From NCBI GenBank assembly GCA_003156235.1, contig PMGP01000291.1, positions 4,930-20,830 on the forward strand: 15,901 nucleotides of DNA. The letters are read 5' to 3'. Source of the DNA: Acidobacteriaceae bacterium. GTDB lineage: Bacteria; Acidobacteriota; Terriglobia; Terriglobales; Acidobacteriaceae. The position numbers were made by a program, and so were the translations under genes. Positions 1 through 7,851 of the stretch are shown in pieces (position 1 is the first letter of the stretch; each line of letters starts with the position of its first letter). The notes under the pieces were generated by a model that saw only the letters and a list, made by a program, of their open reading frames with translations, did no database searches and was not told the origin of the DNA.

Positions 1-173
1 ACAAGTCCATCCTCCGCGCCGACTATCTCATCGACGACCTGCCTAAAAATATCCTCCGCTTTGATGGACAGGGCCTGCTCTACACCGCTCCCCATAACCT
101 GGCCGCTACAGGCTTTGTCCGCGTCAATAACTGGGAAGAGGTAGTCCAATACTTCAGTTCTGTTCAAGCTTGA
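1..173 (+). CDS. 5'(3')-deoxyribonucleotidase, C-terminal fragment
   Basis: This is the 3' end of a gene cut by the window edge; the reading frame begins at base 3 and stops with TGA at 171-173, leaving 56 residues. The peptide contains ADYLIDDLPKN, then FDGQGLLYTAPHN and RVNNWEEVVQYF. This matches the end of the NT5C-type deoxyribonucleotidase family (HAD superfamily): the DYLIDD motif supplies the late HAD acidic residues that bind Mg2+, and the APHN...RV.NW segment closes the domain. Known members dephosphorylate deoxyribonucleoside 5'- or 3'-monophosphates in the cytoplasm. The N-terminal DxDxT nucleophile motif lies outside the window, so activity cannot be judged. The next gene is convergent, with 102 bp between and no clear terminator hairpin. 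Confidence 0.8.
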   Translation, partial: KSILRADYLIDDLPKNILRFDGQGLLYTAPHNLAATGFVRVNNWEEVVQYFSSVQA

Positions 174-275
174 TTTCCTGGCCCTGCTGGATGCTGGCCA
201 ACGCAATTCTGCAGAGAATCTGATGGGGATTTTCTTGCTCGCTGGGCTGAGAATGGCCCGCTACATTACAGGCTG

Positions 276-1445
276 TTACCAGGACGTAGAAGACACAAGG
301 TAGGGTGGACCGGCCTCGCCGTTGATTTTATCGGTCCTGATCACGATCTCCAGATTCTTATTTCCCCAATTGGCTGGCGCCTTGCTGAGCAGCTGATCGA
401 TATACTGCGGTGAGACCGCAAACTCGCTTGCGGCCTCCGTGCCATATGTGCCAAGACCTGCAACCACCATGACGGTACCGTTGGTAGTCGTGTCGTGGTA
501 ACGCGTAATCAGGGCGTAATCGCTGGTGCTGCTGTCGGCGCTCTCATAAGTATGGGGATCGTTCCACGCATTGCTATTGGGATTCTCTCTGTCCTGTATT
601 CTCGACAATGAGCCGAAATCAAAACGGAAGCGCAGAGGATCGGTCAGACGCATCGTCCAGGGATTATTTCGGGCGCCGATCAGAATGACCGGACGCGAAC
701 GAAAGTCCGTCAGGCTGACCTCACGGTCATCCTTGATCTCATAGGCTTTGCCGTTCGCCTGCAGAAAACCAGCCATGCGGGCGAGCGCAATCGCGCTGGA
801 CATCGTGATGTGATGGAACGGCCCCCTCAAGTGGTCTGTCACATCGGCCTCTACGGGCTTCACATTCGGAGGCACAAAATCGCTGGTGCCAACGACGATC
901 AGAACGGAAGCAGGCGAATGCAGGAGTGGATCCCATAGCTTGTCCGTGCTTCTTGGCGCGGACGCCTTGCGGTATGAATATGCGCCGAAGACAGCAAGTG
1001 TGAGCAGAAAGGCAGCGGCAACCCACCACAAAGAACGGCTGCGCCTCAGAACCATAACGTTTGGCGCAGCGCCCTTCGGCTTGAACTCCGGCACATAGGA
1101 GCCCAACGGCAGTTGAATCAGAAGCTGCGAACTCTCGTCACATTCGCTGTAGTATTGCGCCAGCCGCTTTCTGACCTCGCTCGCGCTGAAACGGACGACA
1201 GGATCGGCATTGGTATCGTAATCCGGTGAGCGATCAAAGACTTCCACGCCGAGCGTGCGTTCTTTCAACTCATCCGAATGACCATCCAGGGTCTTACTGA
1301 CCACGTATTTCAGCAGCGCCGGGTAGCGCTTGCTCCCGCTAAAATGGCTGCTGGAGAGAATCGCGTTCAGTTCTCTTGTGACCAGATCCCGATCTTCTGG
1401 GGTCTCTGGCGTCCAGCGTGCGGTTTCATGCGTGTCGCTTGGCAT
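276..1445 (-). CDS. Membrane-anchored protein with N-terminal regulator-like domain
   Basis: The protein has 389 residues. An N-terminal cytoplasmic region (about 18-122) carries RYPALLKYVV, ELKERTLGVEVF, a YDTNADPVVR stretch, EVRKRLAQYY and LPLGSYVPEF. One transmembrane helix lies at about 139-157, after a basic stretch (RRSRS). A C-terminal region of about 220 residues follows, presumably periplasmic, with no motif I recognise. From memory, this N-terminal domain is highly paralogous in Acidobacteriota and is often loosely annotated as adenylate cyclase or transcriptional regulator; no cyclase motif is visible here. I infer a one-pass signal-transducing regulator, but DNA binding is unproven. 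I chose ATG at 1445 because an AGGAG lies 14 nt upstream and a plausible promoter sits at 1476-1505; the longer frame from TTG at 1511 would start upstream of that promoter. The gene diverges from the TonB-dependent receptor, which suggests that receptor as a target. Confidence 0.72.
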   Translation of the reverse strand: MPSDTHETARWTPETPEDRDLVTRELNAILSSSHFSGSKRYPALLKYVVSKTLDGHSDELKERTLGVEVFDRSPDYDTNADPVVRFSASEVRKRLAQYYSECDESSQLLIQLPLGSYVPEFKPKGAAPNVMVLRRSRSLWWVAAAFLLTLAVFGAYSYRKASAPRSTDKLWDPLLHSPASVLIVVGTSDFVPPNVKPVEADVTDHLRGPFHHITMSSAIALARMAGFLQANGKAYEIKDDREVSLTDFRSRPVILIGARNNPWTMRLTDPLRFRFDFGSLSRIQDRENPNSNAWNDPHTYESADSSTSDYALITRYHDTTTNGTVMVVAGLGTYGTEAASEFAVSPQYIDQLLSKAPANWGNKNLEIVIRTDKINGEAGPPYLVSSTSW

Positions 1446-1475
1446 GAGAAAGGGTTCAACTCCTGAATTAGGCGT

Positions 1476-1505
1476 AGTGTACGTCACCACGACCACAATT
1501 GTCAC
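1476..1505 (-). promoter_or_regulatory. Putative sigma-70-type promoter of the membrane regulator gene
   Basis: Read on the minus strand, GTGACA (1505-1500, five of six matches to TTGACA) is followed after 18 nt by TACACT (1481-1476, four of six matches to TATAAT). The expected transcript start near 1469 leaves a leader of about 24 nt before the ATG at 1445. The match is moderate and was found by eye only. Confidence 0.35.
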
Positions 1506-1584
1506 CCACAATGTTACCTCTGTGCACCATGAATGCCGGCCTGCATCAGGCCTGCTAAGTATTGTTATTTCAGTATCTTATTGG

Positions 1585-1626
1585 CGTAACACGCTCGTAG
1601 TATTACGGTATTTACACGGTATTCAC
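1585..1626. promoter_or_regulatory. Operator-like direct and inverted repeats upstream of the TonB-dependent receptor
   Basis: Two adjacent 11-bp units, ACGGTATTTAC (1605-1615) and ACGGTATTCAC (1616-1626), match at 10 of 11 positions and have a period of about one helical turn. They abut an inverted repeat CGTAA (1585-1589) / TTACG (1603-1607). The word GTATT also occurs at 1559-1563 and 1600-1604, and GTATC at 1573-1577. Such phased repeats in a divergent promoter region are typical of regulator binding sites. The cognate regulator is unknown; the flanking membrane protein or the XRE-cupin protein are candidates. I could not place a convincing -35/-10 pair for the receptor gene; TTGTCA at 1628-1633 lacks a well-spaced partner. 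Confidence 0.45.
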
Positions 1627-1664
1627 CTTGTCAAGTCCCCCATCCAAAGCGGAGAGTAGCTGCC

Positions 1665-1680
1665 GTATCTAAGATGATAC
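1665..1680. promoter_or_regulatory. Inverted repeat GTATC-N6-GATAC in the receptor gene leader
   Basis: A perfect 5-bp inverted repeat with a 6-bp spacer (GTATCTAAGATGATAC) lies 85 bp before the receptor start codon. Its half-site GTATC resembles the GTATT words of the upstream array, so it may be a second site for the same regulator. It is short enough to be chance. Confidence 0.3.
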
Positions 1681-1764
1681 ATGTGCTCCGGGACTCAAAA
1701 CTCCCAGACAGAAGGGCGCATCGGTAGTGCTTTGCACGGATTTCAATTCTATGGAGGCTTCACA

Positions 1765-4700
1765 ATGTTCCGAAAGCTGTCAGTATTTCTCGTCGCGCTG
1801 CTCTTCCTGAGCTTGTCGCAAACCATTTTCGCCCAGGCCGTGAACGGCACGCTGCTGGGAACGGTGACTGACGCCACTGGCGCAGCCGTTGTCAATGCCA
1901 AGGTTATGATTGTTCTCACGGGTCAGAGTGTTGAACATGCAACCGCCACCAACGGGAGCGGGGACTTCATCGTACCCGATCTTCCTTCCGGAACATATGC
2001 CATCACGGTCGTCGCGCCGGGCTTCAAGAAAGAAACCCGGGAGAACATTACTCTGGCGACAAACACCACCGTGCGCGTCGATGTAAACCTGGTCACGGGC
2101 AGCGCGTCGGAGTCGATCACAGTGACGACGGCTCCTCCAGAGCTCCAGACCGACCGGGCCGACATCTCCAGCACACTCGAGCAGGCTCAGATCACCAATC
2201 TTCCCCTCAGCAGCGGCAACAGCTTCCAGTCCCTGCTGAATATAGTGCCGGGCAATGCGCCGGTCGTCTTCAACAACTCACAGTTCTACAACGCCAACAA
2301 CGATCTGTCCACGAACTCCAACGGCCAGTCCTCCTACGTCAATCTCTACCAGATTGAGGGTATCGACGACGACCAGCGCACCGGCATCCACATCGTCCTC
2401 GTTCCACCCGCGGCGTCGATCCAGAACGTGGACATCACCACCAACAATTTCGAGGCGGAGTTTGGCCGCGCGGTGGGAACCGTCGTCAACGTGACGCTCA
2501 AGTCGGGGACAAACTCGCTCCATGGATCGGTCTTCCAGAATATGGAAAACAACGGCGTCAACGCCCGCAGTTACTTCGCCCCAATACTTCCTTCTGGTGC
2601 CGCGGCGCCGAATGGACGCCTGGTCTACAACTACACGGGAGCCTCAATCGGCGGGCCAGTCATAAAGAACAAGCTGTTCATCTTTGGCGACTTCCTTCGC
2701 GTCTCCGATCACGAAGAGACCGCAACCACCACTACCATTCCGTTCTATAACGTGACGGGCGGCAACATCAACCTGAGCGGCTATAAGGGCCAGGTTTACG
2801 ATCCAACTACGGGTGATACCGCGGACTGCGTGGGCGCCACAGCAAACAGCGCCTGCGGAACCGGTCGCACGGCGTTCGCCGGCAACCTGATTCCCACGAC
2901 GACTGCGGCAATCAGCACGGTGGGTAAGACCGTTCTCGCGGACTTGGACACTCTGGCGAGAAATCCCGCAACCAATCTTGCATCGGCGGCGTACATCGCT
3001 GGTGCAACCAGCAACAACTTTTCGGCGAACCTGCCTTTCCACAAAGACATGATCAACTACGACATCAAGTCGGACTACACGATGTCTTCCAAGGACCATC
3101 TGAGCGGCCGCTTCAGCCATCAGAACATCAGCACATTCCAGGCACCGCTTTTCGGCTCGTTCCTTGGTGGCCCCGCGGGCAGTGGCTTTGAAGCTACCGG
3201 AACGGCAAATGCCTATAGCACCGGCGCCAACTACGATCACGTCTTCTCGCCTACCCTGTTCACCGAAGCGCGCGTTGGCGTGGCCCATCTGCGCAACGCG
3301 GCAACGCAGTCTGACTTTGGTAAAGACGATGCCGCGACGCTGGGCATTCCCGGCAACGGCCCCAACGGAACAGATATGTCTCCCAATAGCAGCGGCCAGG
3401 TTGCTTTCCAGTTGAGCCAGTTCGCCGGCAATTCACAGGCATCTAGCACAAGCTCTCTAACCTCTCCGCTGATCGGATACTCGCAGTCGTTGCCCTGGCT
3501 GCGCGCCGAATCCAATGTGGACTTTGCCAATAACTGGACCTTGATCAAAGGCAATCACACCTTGAAGGCCGGCGCAGACATCCGTCGTGTGCGCGACGAT
3601 CTTCTGCAGGGAAACATCAACGCCGCCGCGGGAACCTTCTACTTCACTGAGAACCAGACCTCGGCGCCGGGCGCCACCGCATTCAACGGCTCGGTCACTG
3701 GGCAAGCCAATGATGTCGCCAGCGTTCTCTTCGGCGTTCCTTTTGGGGTGGGGCAGGACACCAACAGCACCTTCCCGTGCTACCGGCAGACCTGGCTCTT
3801 CTTCTTTGTCTCTGACAAGTGGCAGGTCTCTCATAAGCTGACCGTGGATCTCGGCGTGCGCTATGAGTTGTATCCGCCGGCCACGCCCCGCAAGGCGGGC
3901 GGCTTCGTCAGCTACAACCCCGCCAACAATCAACTGGTTCTCGCCGGTGAAGACGGAAACCCCAGCAATATCGGGATGCAAATGGACTACGCAAACTTAG
4001 CTCCGCGGCTAGGAGCGTCTTACCGTCTGTCGGAGAAGACAGTTCTCCGCGCCGGATTTGGCGTCAGCTTTGTTCCCTTTGTAGACAACAGCTATGCCTA
4101 TAACTATCCCATCAAGACCAGCACCAACTACCTGAATACCCCCACTTACGGACCAGCACTCAACTCGACAGGCGGCGCAGTCAATTTCGTGACCGGAATT
4201 CCTGCTACTCCGACAGCCACGTTTACCTCGGGCGGAACACTCACGGAAACTGCGGCCAACGGCACCCTCTCCCTGGGTAACCTCTATATCCCCCTCAACT
4301 TCAAGAATGCCTCTGTAGATTCGTGGAACGTGGCGGTTGAGCAGGCTCTGCCATATAACATGGCCCTGCAGATTGCCTATGTCGCGAATCACGGCACACG
4401 AGAAGACATTGCGCAGAACATCAACAACCCAAGCGTCTATGGTCAAAGCGGAACATCCGATCCTTTCTACGTCGCCTTCGGAAAGACTGCTTCGGTCACA
4501 CAGTACTTCATGGGCTTCTCCAGCAACTATGAGTCGCTGCAGGCATCGCTCACAAAGCGCGCTTCCGCCGGCCTTACCTTCACCTCCTCATTTACCTGGG
4601 GCAAGGCGCAGGGCTACGTGACCGGCGCTCAGGACGGAGGACTGCTGTATTTTAGCGGTAACAGGCGCCGCAACTACAATCTGCTTGACTTCGACCGGAA

Positions 4701-5268
4701 GCTGAATGCCGAGGAAGTGGTTACCTACGAGTTGCCTTTCGGCAAAGGCCACAAGTGGATCAACGACAACTCCGCGGCCAACCTGGTTATTGGCGGGTGG
4801 AAGCTCTCAACGGTCATCGGGATGGTTTCGGGTTTGCCTTTTACGGTCACATCCTCCACCGTCACGCCTGGAACCACCACGACGGCCAATTTCACTGGCC
4901 CGTTCACGGTCACGCACAATGTCAGCGGAAAGTCAGCAGGCCGAACTCCATGGTTCAATACTGCCTCCTTTTCGGCCCCAACTATCGGCGTACTCGGCAC
5001 TTCAAATCGCAACCAATTCCGCGGGCCGGCGTACTTCTCCGACAATCTGTCGCTCTTCAAGAGCTTTCCCATCTACCGTGCATCCACTCTCGAAGCGCGG
5101 TTTGATGCCTTCAACATGACCAACACTCCGGCCTTCGGTCTGCCGACCGCTTCATCCACGTCGAGCAGCTTTGGCATGATCACCGGCATCCTGGGCAGCG
5201 GCGTCGGCAATGTCAATGGCGTCGGCGGTCCTCGTGTCCTTCAGGCGGCTATCAAATATACCTTCTGA
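1765..5268 (+). CDS. TonB-dependent receptor with carboxypeptidase-regulatory-like N-terminal domain
   Basis: An outer-membrane barrel protein of 1,167 residues, which would import a substrate into the periplasm using TonB energy. The signal peptide spans about residues 1-25 (MFRKLSVFLVALLFLSL..., ending FAQA). A carboxypeptidase-regulatory-like beta-sandwich follows at about 26-115 (VNGTLLGTVTDATGAAV... SGTYAITVVAPGF), then a plug-like region (TDRADISSTLEQ, LYQIEGIDDD, FEAEFGRAVGTVVNVTLKSGTN) and a long beta-barrel. The protein ends in ...AAIKYTF, with the terminal aromatic residue expected for BAM insertion. Length and order fit the Oar-like receptors that are abundant in Acidobacteriota. 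The frame is open further up to ATG 1681, but ATG 1765 has a strong GGAGG 7 nt upstream (1753-1757) and begins exactly at the signal peptide. Three same-strand exported sugar enzymes follow, so a carbohydrate-related ligand is likely, but it cannot be named. Confidence 0.93.
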   Translation: MFRKLSVFLVALLFLSLSQTIFAQAVNGTLLGTVTDATGAAVVNAKVMIVLTGQSVEHATATNGSGDFIVPDLPSGTYAITVVAPGFKKETRENITLATNTTVRVDVNLVTGSASESITVTTAPPELQTDRADISSTLEQAQITNLPLSSGNSFQSLLNIVPGNAPVVFNNSQFYNANNDLSTNSNGQSSYVNLYQIEGIDDDQRTGIHIVLVPPAASIQNVDITTNNFEAEFGRAVGTVVNVTLKSGTNSLHGSVFQNMENNGVNARSYFAPILPSGAAAPNGRLVYNYTGASIGGPVIKNKLFIFGDFLRVSDHEETATTTTIPFYNVTGGNINLSGYKGQVYDPTTGDTADCVGATANSACGTGRTAFAGNLIPTTTAAISTVGKTVLADLDTLARNPATNLASAAYIAGATSNNFSANLPFHKDMINYDIKSDYTMSSKDHLSGRFSHQNISTFQAPLFGSFLGGPAGSGFEATGTANAYSTGANYDHVFSPTLFTEARVGVAHLRNAATQSDFGKDDAATLGIPGNGPNGTDMSPNSSGQVAFQLSQFAGNSQASSTSSLTSPLIGYSQSLPWLRAESNVDFANNWTLIKGNHTLKAGADIRRVRDDLLQGNINAAAGTFYFTENQTSAPGATAFNGSVTGQANDVASVLFGVPFGVGQDTNSTFPCYRQTWLFFFVSDKWQVSHKLTVDLGVRYELYPPATPRKAGGFVSYNPANNQLVLAGEDGNPSNIGMQMDYANLAPRLGASYRLSEKTVLRAGFGVSFVPFVDNSYAYNYPIKTSTNYLNTPTYGPALNSTGGAVNFVTGIPATPTATFTSGGTLTETAANGTLSLGNLYIPLNFKNASVDSWNVAVEQALPYNMALQIAYVANHGTREDIAQNINNPSVYGQSGTSDPFYVAFGKTASVTQYFMGFSSNYESLQASLTKRASAGLTFTSSFTWGKAQGYVTGAQDGGLLYFSGNRRRNYNLLDFDRKLNAEEVVTYELPFGKGHKWINDNSAANLVIGGWKLSTVIGMVSGLPFTVTSSTVTPGTTTTANFTGPFTVTHNVSGKSAGRTPWFNTASFSAPTIGVLGTSNRNQFRGPAYFSDNLSLFKSFPIYRASTLEARFDAFNMTNTPAFGLPTASSTSSSFGMITGILGSGVGNVNGVGGPRVLQAAIKYTF

Positions 5269-5347
5269 ATCTGACCGCTGTGTCCAGGCGTGCGGAGTTT
5301 GGTAGAGTTACATTTCAGGGCCATTCCCGCACGCATTAACCCTCACC

Positions 5348-5379
5348 GGCCGGTCATCGCTTGCATAGGATGACCGGCC
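5348..5379. other. Strong intercistronic stem-loop after the receptor gene
   Basis: GGCCGGTCATC (5348-5358) and GATGACCGGCC (5369-5379) form a perfect 11-bp stem with a 10-nt loop. It lies 80 bp past the receptor stop and 62 bp before the next start. No T-run follows on the plus strand, so it is not a canonical intrinsic terminator. It may stabilise the upstream mRNA, act as a partial terminator separating receptor from enzyme expression, or be a REP-like element. Confidence 0.6.
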
Positions 5380-5441
5380 AATTCACCAATCCATCCCGCA
5401 TTGATCAATTTATTTTTTCCTGGCCCATGAAAAGGAGCAAT

Positions 5442-6416
5442 ATGGAAAACCCATCGAGACGGCGCTTTCTAAAAAATGCAACTATAGCCGCTGCTGCCTG
5501 CGCCGCGCGTCCGTTGATCAGCCTGGCCTCCGAATCAAAGTCGCCCTTCAGGATTTCCGTTATCAACGATGAAATCTCGCAGGATTTTGACCACGTTTGC
5601 TATGTTGTCGCCCACGATTTCGGCCTGAGCTGGATCGAACTGCGCACCATGTGGAACATGAACACCATCGCTTTGAGTGACGCTCAAATCAACGAAGCGC
5701 AGAAGATACTCGCCAAATACAATCTCCGCGTCACCGACATCGCCAGCCCGCTCTTCAAAACCGACTGGCCGGGCGCGCCAATATCAACCTATAGCTCCAA
5801 GGCCGACTTGCATGGTGCGGCCGAAACGACTTTCAAACAGCAGGATGAGATTCTGGAGCGGTCAATTTCTTTGGCCAAACAGTTCAAGACAGACAAAGTC
5901 CGCTGCTTCGACTTCTGGCGTCTGGACGATGTTGCGCCGTACCGCGAGGCCATCGACGAAAAGCTCCGCTCGGCTGCCGAGGTCTGTGGCAAGCAGGGAA
6001 TTCTGCTTTTGCTGGAAAATGAGTTTGCCTGCAACACCGCGACTGGACGCGAGGCCGCGCGAACCATGAATGCGATTCGGACACCGCATCTGGCGCTCAA
6101 TTGGGATCCCGCCAATGCCGTCATGCGCGGCGAACTAGACGCTTTTCCCGGCGGCTGGGATGCCATCCCCAAGAAGCGCATTCACCACTGCCACTGCAAA
6201 AATGCCGTCAAAGGCGCGGACGGCAAGATCGAGTGGTCGCCGGTCGGCAAGGGGTTCATTGACTGGGCAGCGCAGTTCCGCGCGCTCAAAAACTCCGGCT
6301 TTCGCGATGCCGTCAGCCTGGAGACGCACTGGCAGGGCGGCGGCAGCCCGGAAGAGTGCTCTCGCATCAGTTGGGCGGACATGAAACAGGCGCTGACGGA
6401 TTCCGCAACACTCTAG
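5442..6416 (+). CDS. Tat-exported sugar phosphate isomerase/epimerase-like TIM-barrel protein
   Basis: A 324-residue protein with a twin-arginine signal: SRRRFLK at 5-11, then an alanine-rich hydrophobic stretch to about 30. The rest fits the xylose isomerase-like TIM barrel (AP endonuclease 2 family). Likely metal ligands at the usual strand ends are E192 (LLLENEF), D222 (LNWDPAN), H251 (HCHCKN, the HxK site) and E294 (VSLETHW). Members isomerise or epimerise sugars; relatives paired with Gfo/Idh oxidoreductases act as lyases on 3-keto-glycosides. I chose ATG 5442 because AAAGGAG ends 4 nt upstream and it leads directly into the Tat motif; upstream in-frame TTG 5361 and ATG 5427 lack this. 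The next gene begins 75 bp downstream. The true reaction is unknown. Confidence 0.85.
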   Translation: MENPSRRRFLKNATIAAAACAARPLISLASESKSPFRISVINDEISQDFDHVCYVVAHDFGLSWIELRTMWNMNTIALSDAQINEAQKILAKYNLRVTDIASPLFKTDWPGAPISTYSSKADLHGAAETTFKQQDEILERSISLAKQFKTDKVRCFDFWRLDDVAPYREAIDEKLRSAAEVCGKQGILLLLENEFACNTATGREAARTMNAIRTPHLALNWDPANAVMRGELDAFPGGWDAIPKKRIHHCHCKNAVKGADGKIEWSPVGKGFIDWAAQFRALKNSGFRDAVSLETHWQGGGSPEECSRISWADMKQALTDSATL

Positions 6417-6491
6417 ACCGAAGACAGAATGTCTTGCAATCTGGTCAACGAAGGAGCAACCTTGCCTTTTGGGGCAAACAGGAGAAACAAG

Positions 6492-7811
6492 ATGGTGACT
6501 CGACGTGAATTCCTTGACACACTCGTGGTAGGCGCCGCCGGGTTGGCGATTGCATCGACCGCCAAGAGCTATGGCCAGATTCTCGGCGCCAATGATCGCC
6601 TCAACTTTGCAATTATCGGCCTCAATGGGCGAGGCTATGCTCATCTTGCCTCTCTCAAGGCAAATCAGGACACTGCCCGCATCTCGCATGTTTGCGACGT
6701 GGACGGCGACATTCTGAAAAAATTTGCCGGCGACGCCGAGCGGGAATTAGGCTATGCCCCCGCCACGGACAGAGACTTTCGCCATGTCCTTCAATCGAAG
6801 GACGTGGACGCCATCACCATCGCCACTCCCGAACACTGGCACACCCCCATGGCCATCGCCGGCCTGCGGGCGGGCAAGCATGTCTACATTGAAAAGCCAT
6901 GCAGCCACAATCCCGCCGAGGGCGTACTTCTGGTTCAGGCTCAGCGGAAGTACGGAAAACTCGTCCAGATGGGTAATCAGCGGCGGTCAAATCCCCTGGT
7001 CATCGAGGCCGTTGACAAAGTTCACAATGGACTGATCGGTACGCCCTGCTTCGGCAAAGGCTGGTACGCCAATACAAGAAAGTCGATTGGATTCGGGAAG
7101 GTAATTCCCGTGCCGGCGCAGCTCGATTGGGAACTTTGGCAGGGTCCCGCGCCGCGCAGGCCCTATACGGACAACATTCATCCCTATAACTGGCACTGGT
7201 TCAGGCTCTACGGCGCCGGCGAGGCTCTCAATAACGGCACCCATGAGATCGATGTCTGCCGCTGGGCGATGGGCGTCGATTATCCCCAACGCATTACATC
7301 CTCCGGCGGAAGATACCACTTCAAGGACGATTGGCAGTTCTATGACACCCTGGTCACCAGCTTCGACTACGGAGACAAGATGATCTCGTGGGAGGGTAAT
7401 TCCTGCTCCGGAATGCGATACTACGGTCGCGACCGCGGATCGACGATCCTCGGAACCACCGGCTCAATTCTTATCGACGGCAATGGCTATGAGGTTTACG
7501 ATCTCAAGGGAAATAAGCTCAGCGAAATCAAGGCTGGTAATGTAATCTCCTCGTCCGACCTCATGGGCCGCGACACGATGACCGATGCCCACTTTGCCAA
7601 CTTCATCGCGGCGATCCGCAAGGGAGAGAAACTCAATTCTCCCATCGAAATTGGCAATGTTGACGTCACCATCCTACAACTTTCGAACATCGCATGGGAA
7701 GTCAGCCGTGAACTGCGCCTTGACACAACGGACGGAAAGATTCTCAACGATGCGGAAGCGATGAAGCTGTGGGGCCGCGAATACGAGAAGGGCTGGGAAC
7801 CGCATCTCTGA
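6492..7811 (+). CDS. Tat-exported Gfo/Idh/MocA-family oxidoreductase
   Basis: A 439-residue protein. It opens with a Tat motif (TRREFL, 3-8) and a hydrophobic segment to about 22. An N-terminal Rossmann fold for NAD(P) has GLNGRG at 43-48, and the family EKP motif is at 134-136, with K135 the expected catalytic lysine. The C-terminal alpha/beta domain carries NNGTHEIDVCRW (247-258), where H251 is the expected catalytic histidine and Asn replaces the Asp four residues before it. Known members oxidise a sugar hydroxyl to a ketone. Export through Tat allows folding with bound cofactor first, as in Zymomonas glucose-fructose oxidoreductase. ATG 6492 is preferred: AGGAG (6480-6484) sits 7 nt upstream. 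ATG 6429 or TTG 6462 would extend the protein by 21 or 10 residues. It lies between two isomerase-like genes in an apparent operon. Confidence 0.9.
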   Translation: MVTRREFLDTLVVGAAGLAIASTAKSYGQILGANDRLNFAIIGLNGRGYAHLASLKANQDTARISHVCDVDGDILKKFAGDAERELGYAPATDRDFRHVLQSKDVDAITIATPEHWHTPMAIAGLRAGKHVYIEKPCSHNPAEGVLLVQAQRKYGKLVQMGNQRRSNPLVIEAVDKVHNGLIGTPCFGKGWYANTRKSIGFGKVIPVPAQLDWELWQGPAPRRPYTDNIHPYNWHWFRLYGAGEALNNGTHEIDVCRWAMGVDYPQRITSSGGRYHFKDDWQFYDTLVTSFDYGDKMISWEGNSCSGMRYYGRDRGSTILGTTGSILIDGNGYEVYDLKGNKLSEIKAGNVISSSDLMGRDTMTDAHFANFIAAIRKGEKLNSPIEIGNVDVTILQLSNIAWEVSRELRLDTTDGKILNDAEAMKLWGREYEKGWEPHL

Positions 7812-7851
7812 GGCACGTAAAAATCTGAAGTACGCGAGGAGCTGCAAACCT

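Noticed and set aside
1446..1511. Upstream extension of the membrane regulator to a TTG start at 1511
   Set aside because: It would add a VVVVT-type stretch, use a rare start, and begin upstream of the likely promoter at 1476-1505.
1681..1764. Upstream ATG for the TonB-dependent receptor
   Set aside because: It has no ribosome site and buries the signal peptide 28 residues inside; ATG 1765 has GGAGG 7 nt upstream.
2644..3288. Long minus-strand open frame (214 codons) inside the receptor gene
   Set aside because: It is antisense to well-supported coding sequence, its composition is rich in Arg, Ala, Gly and Val, and it resembles no family; it is a shadow of GC-rich codon use.
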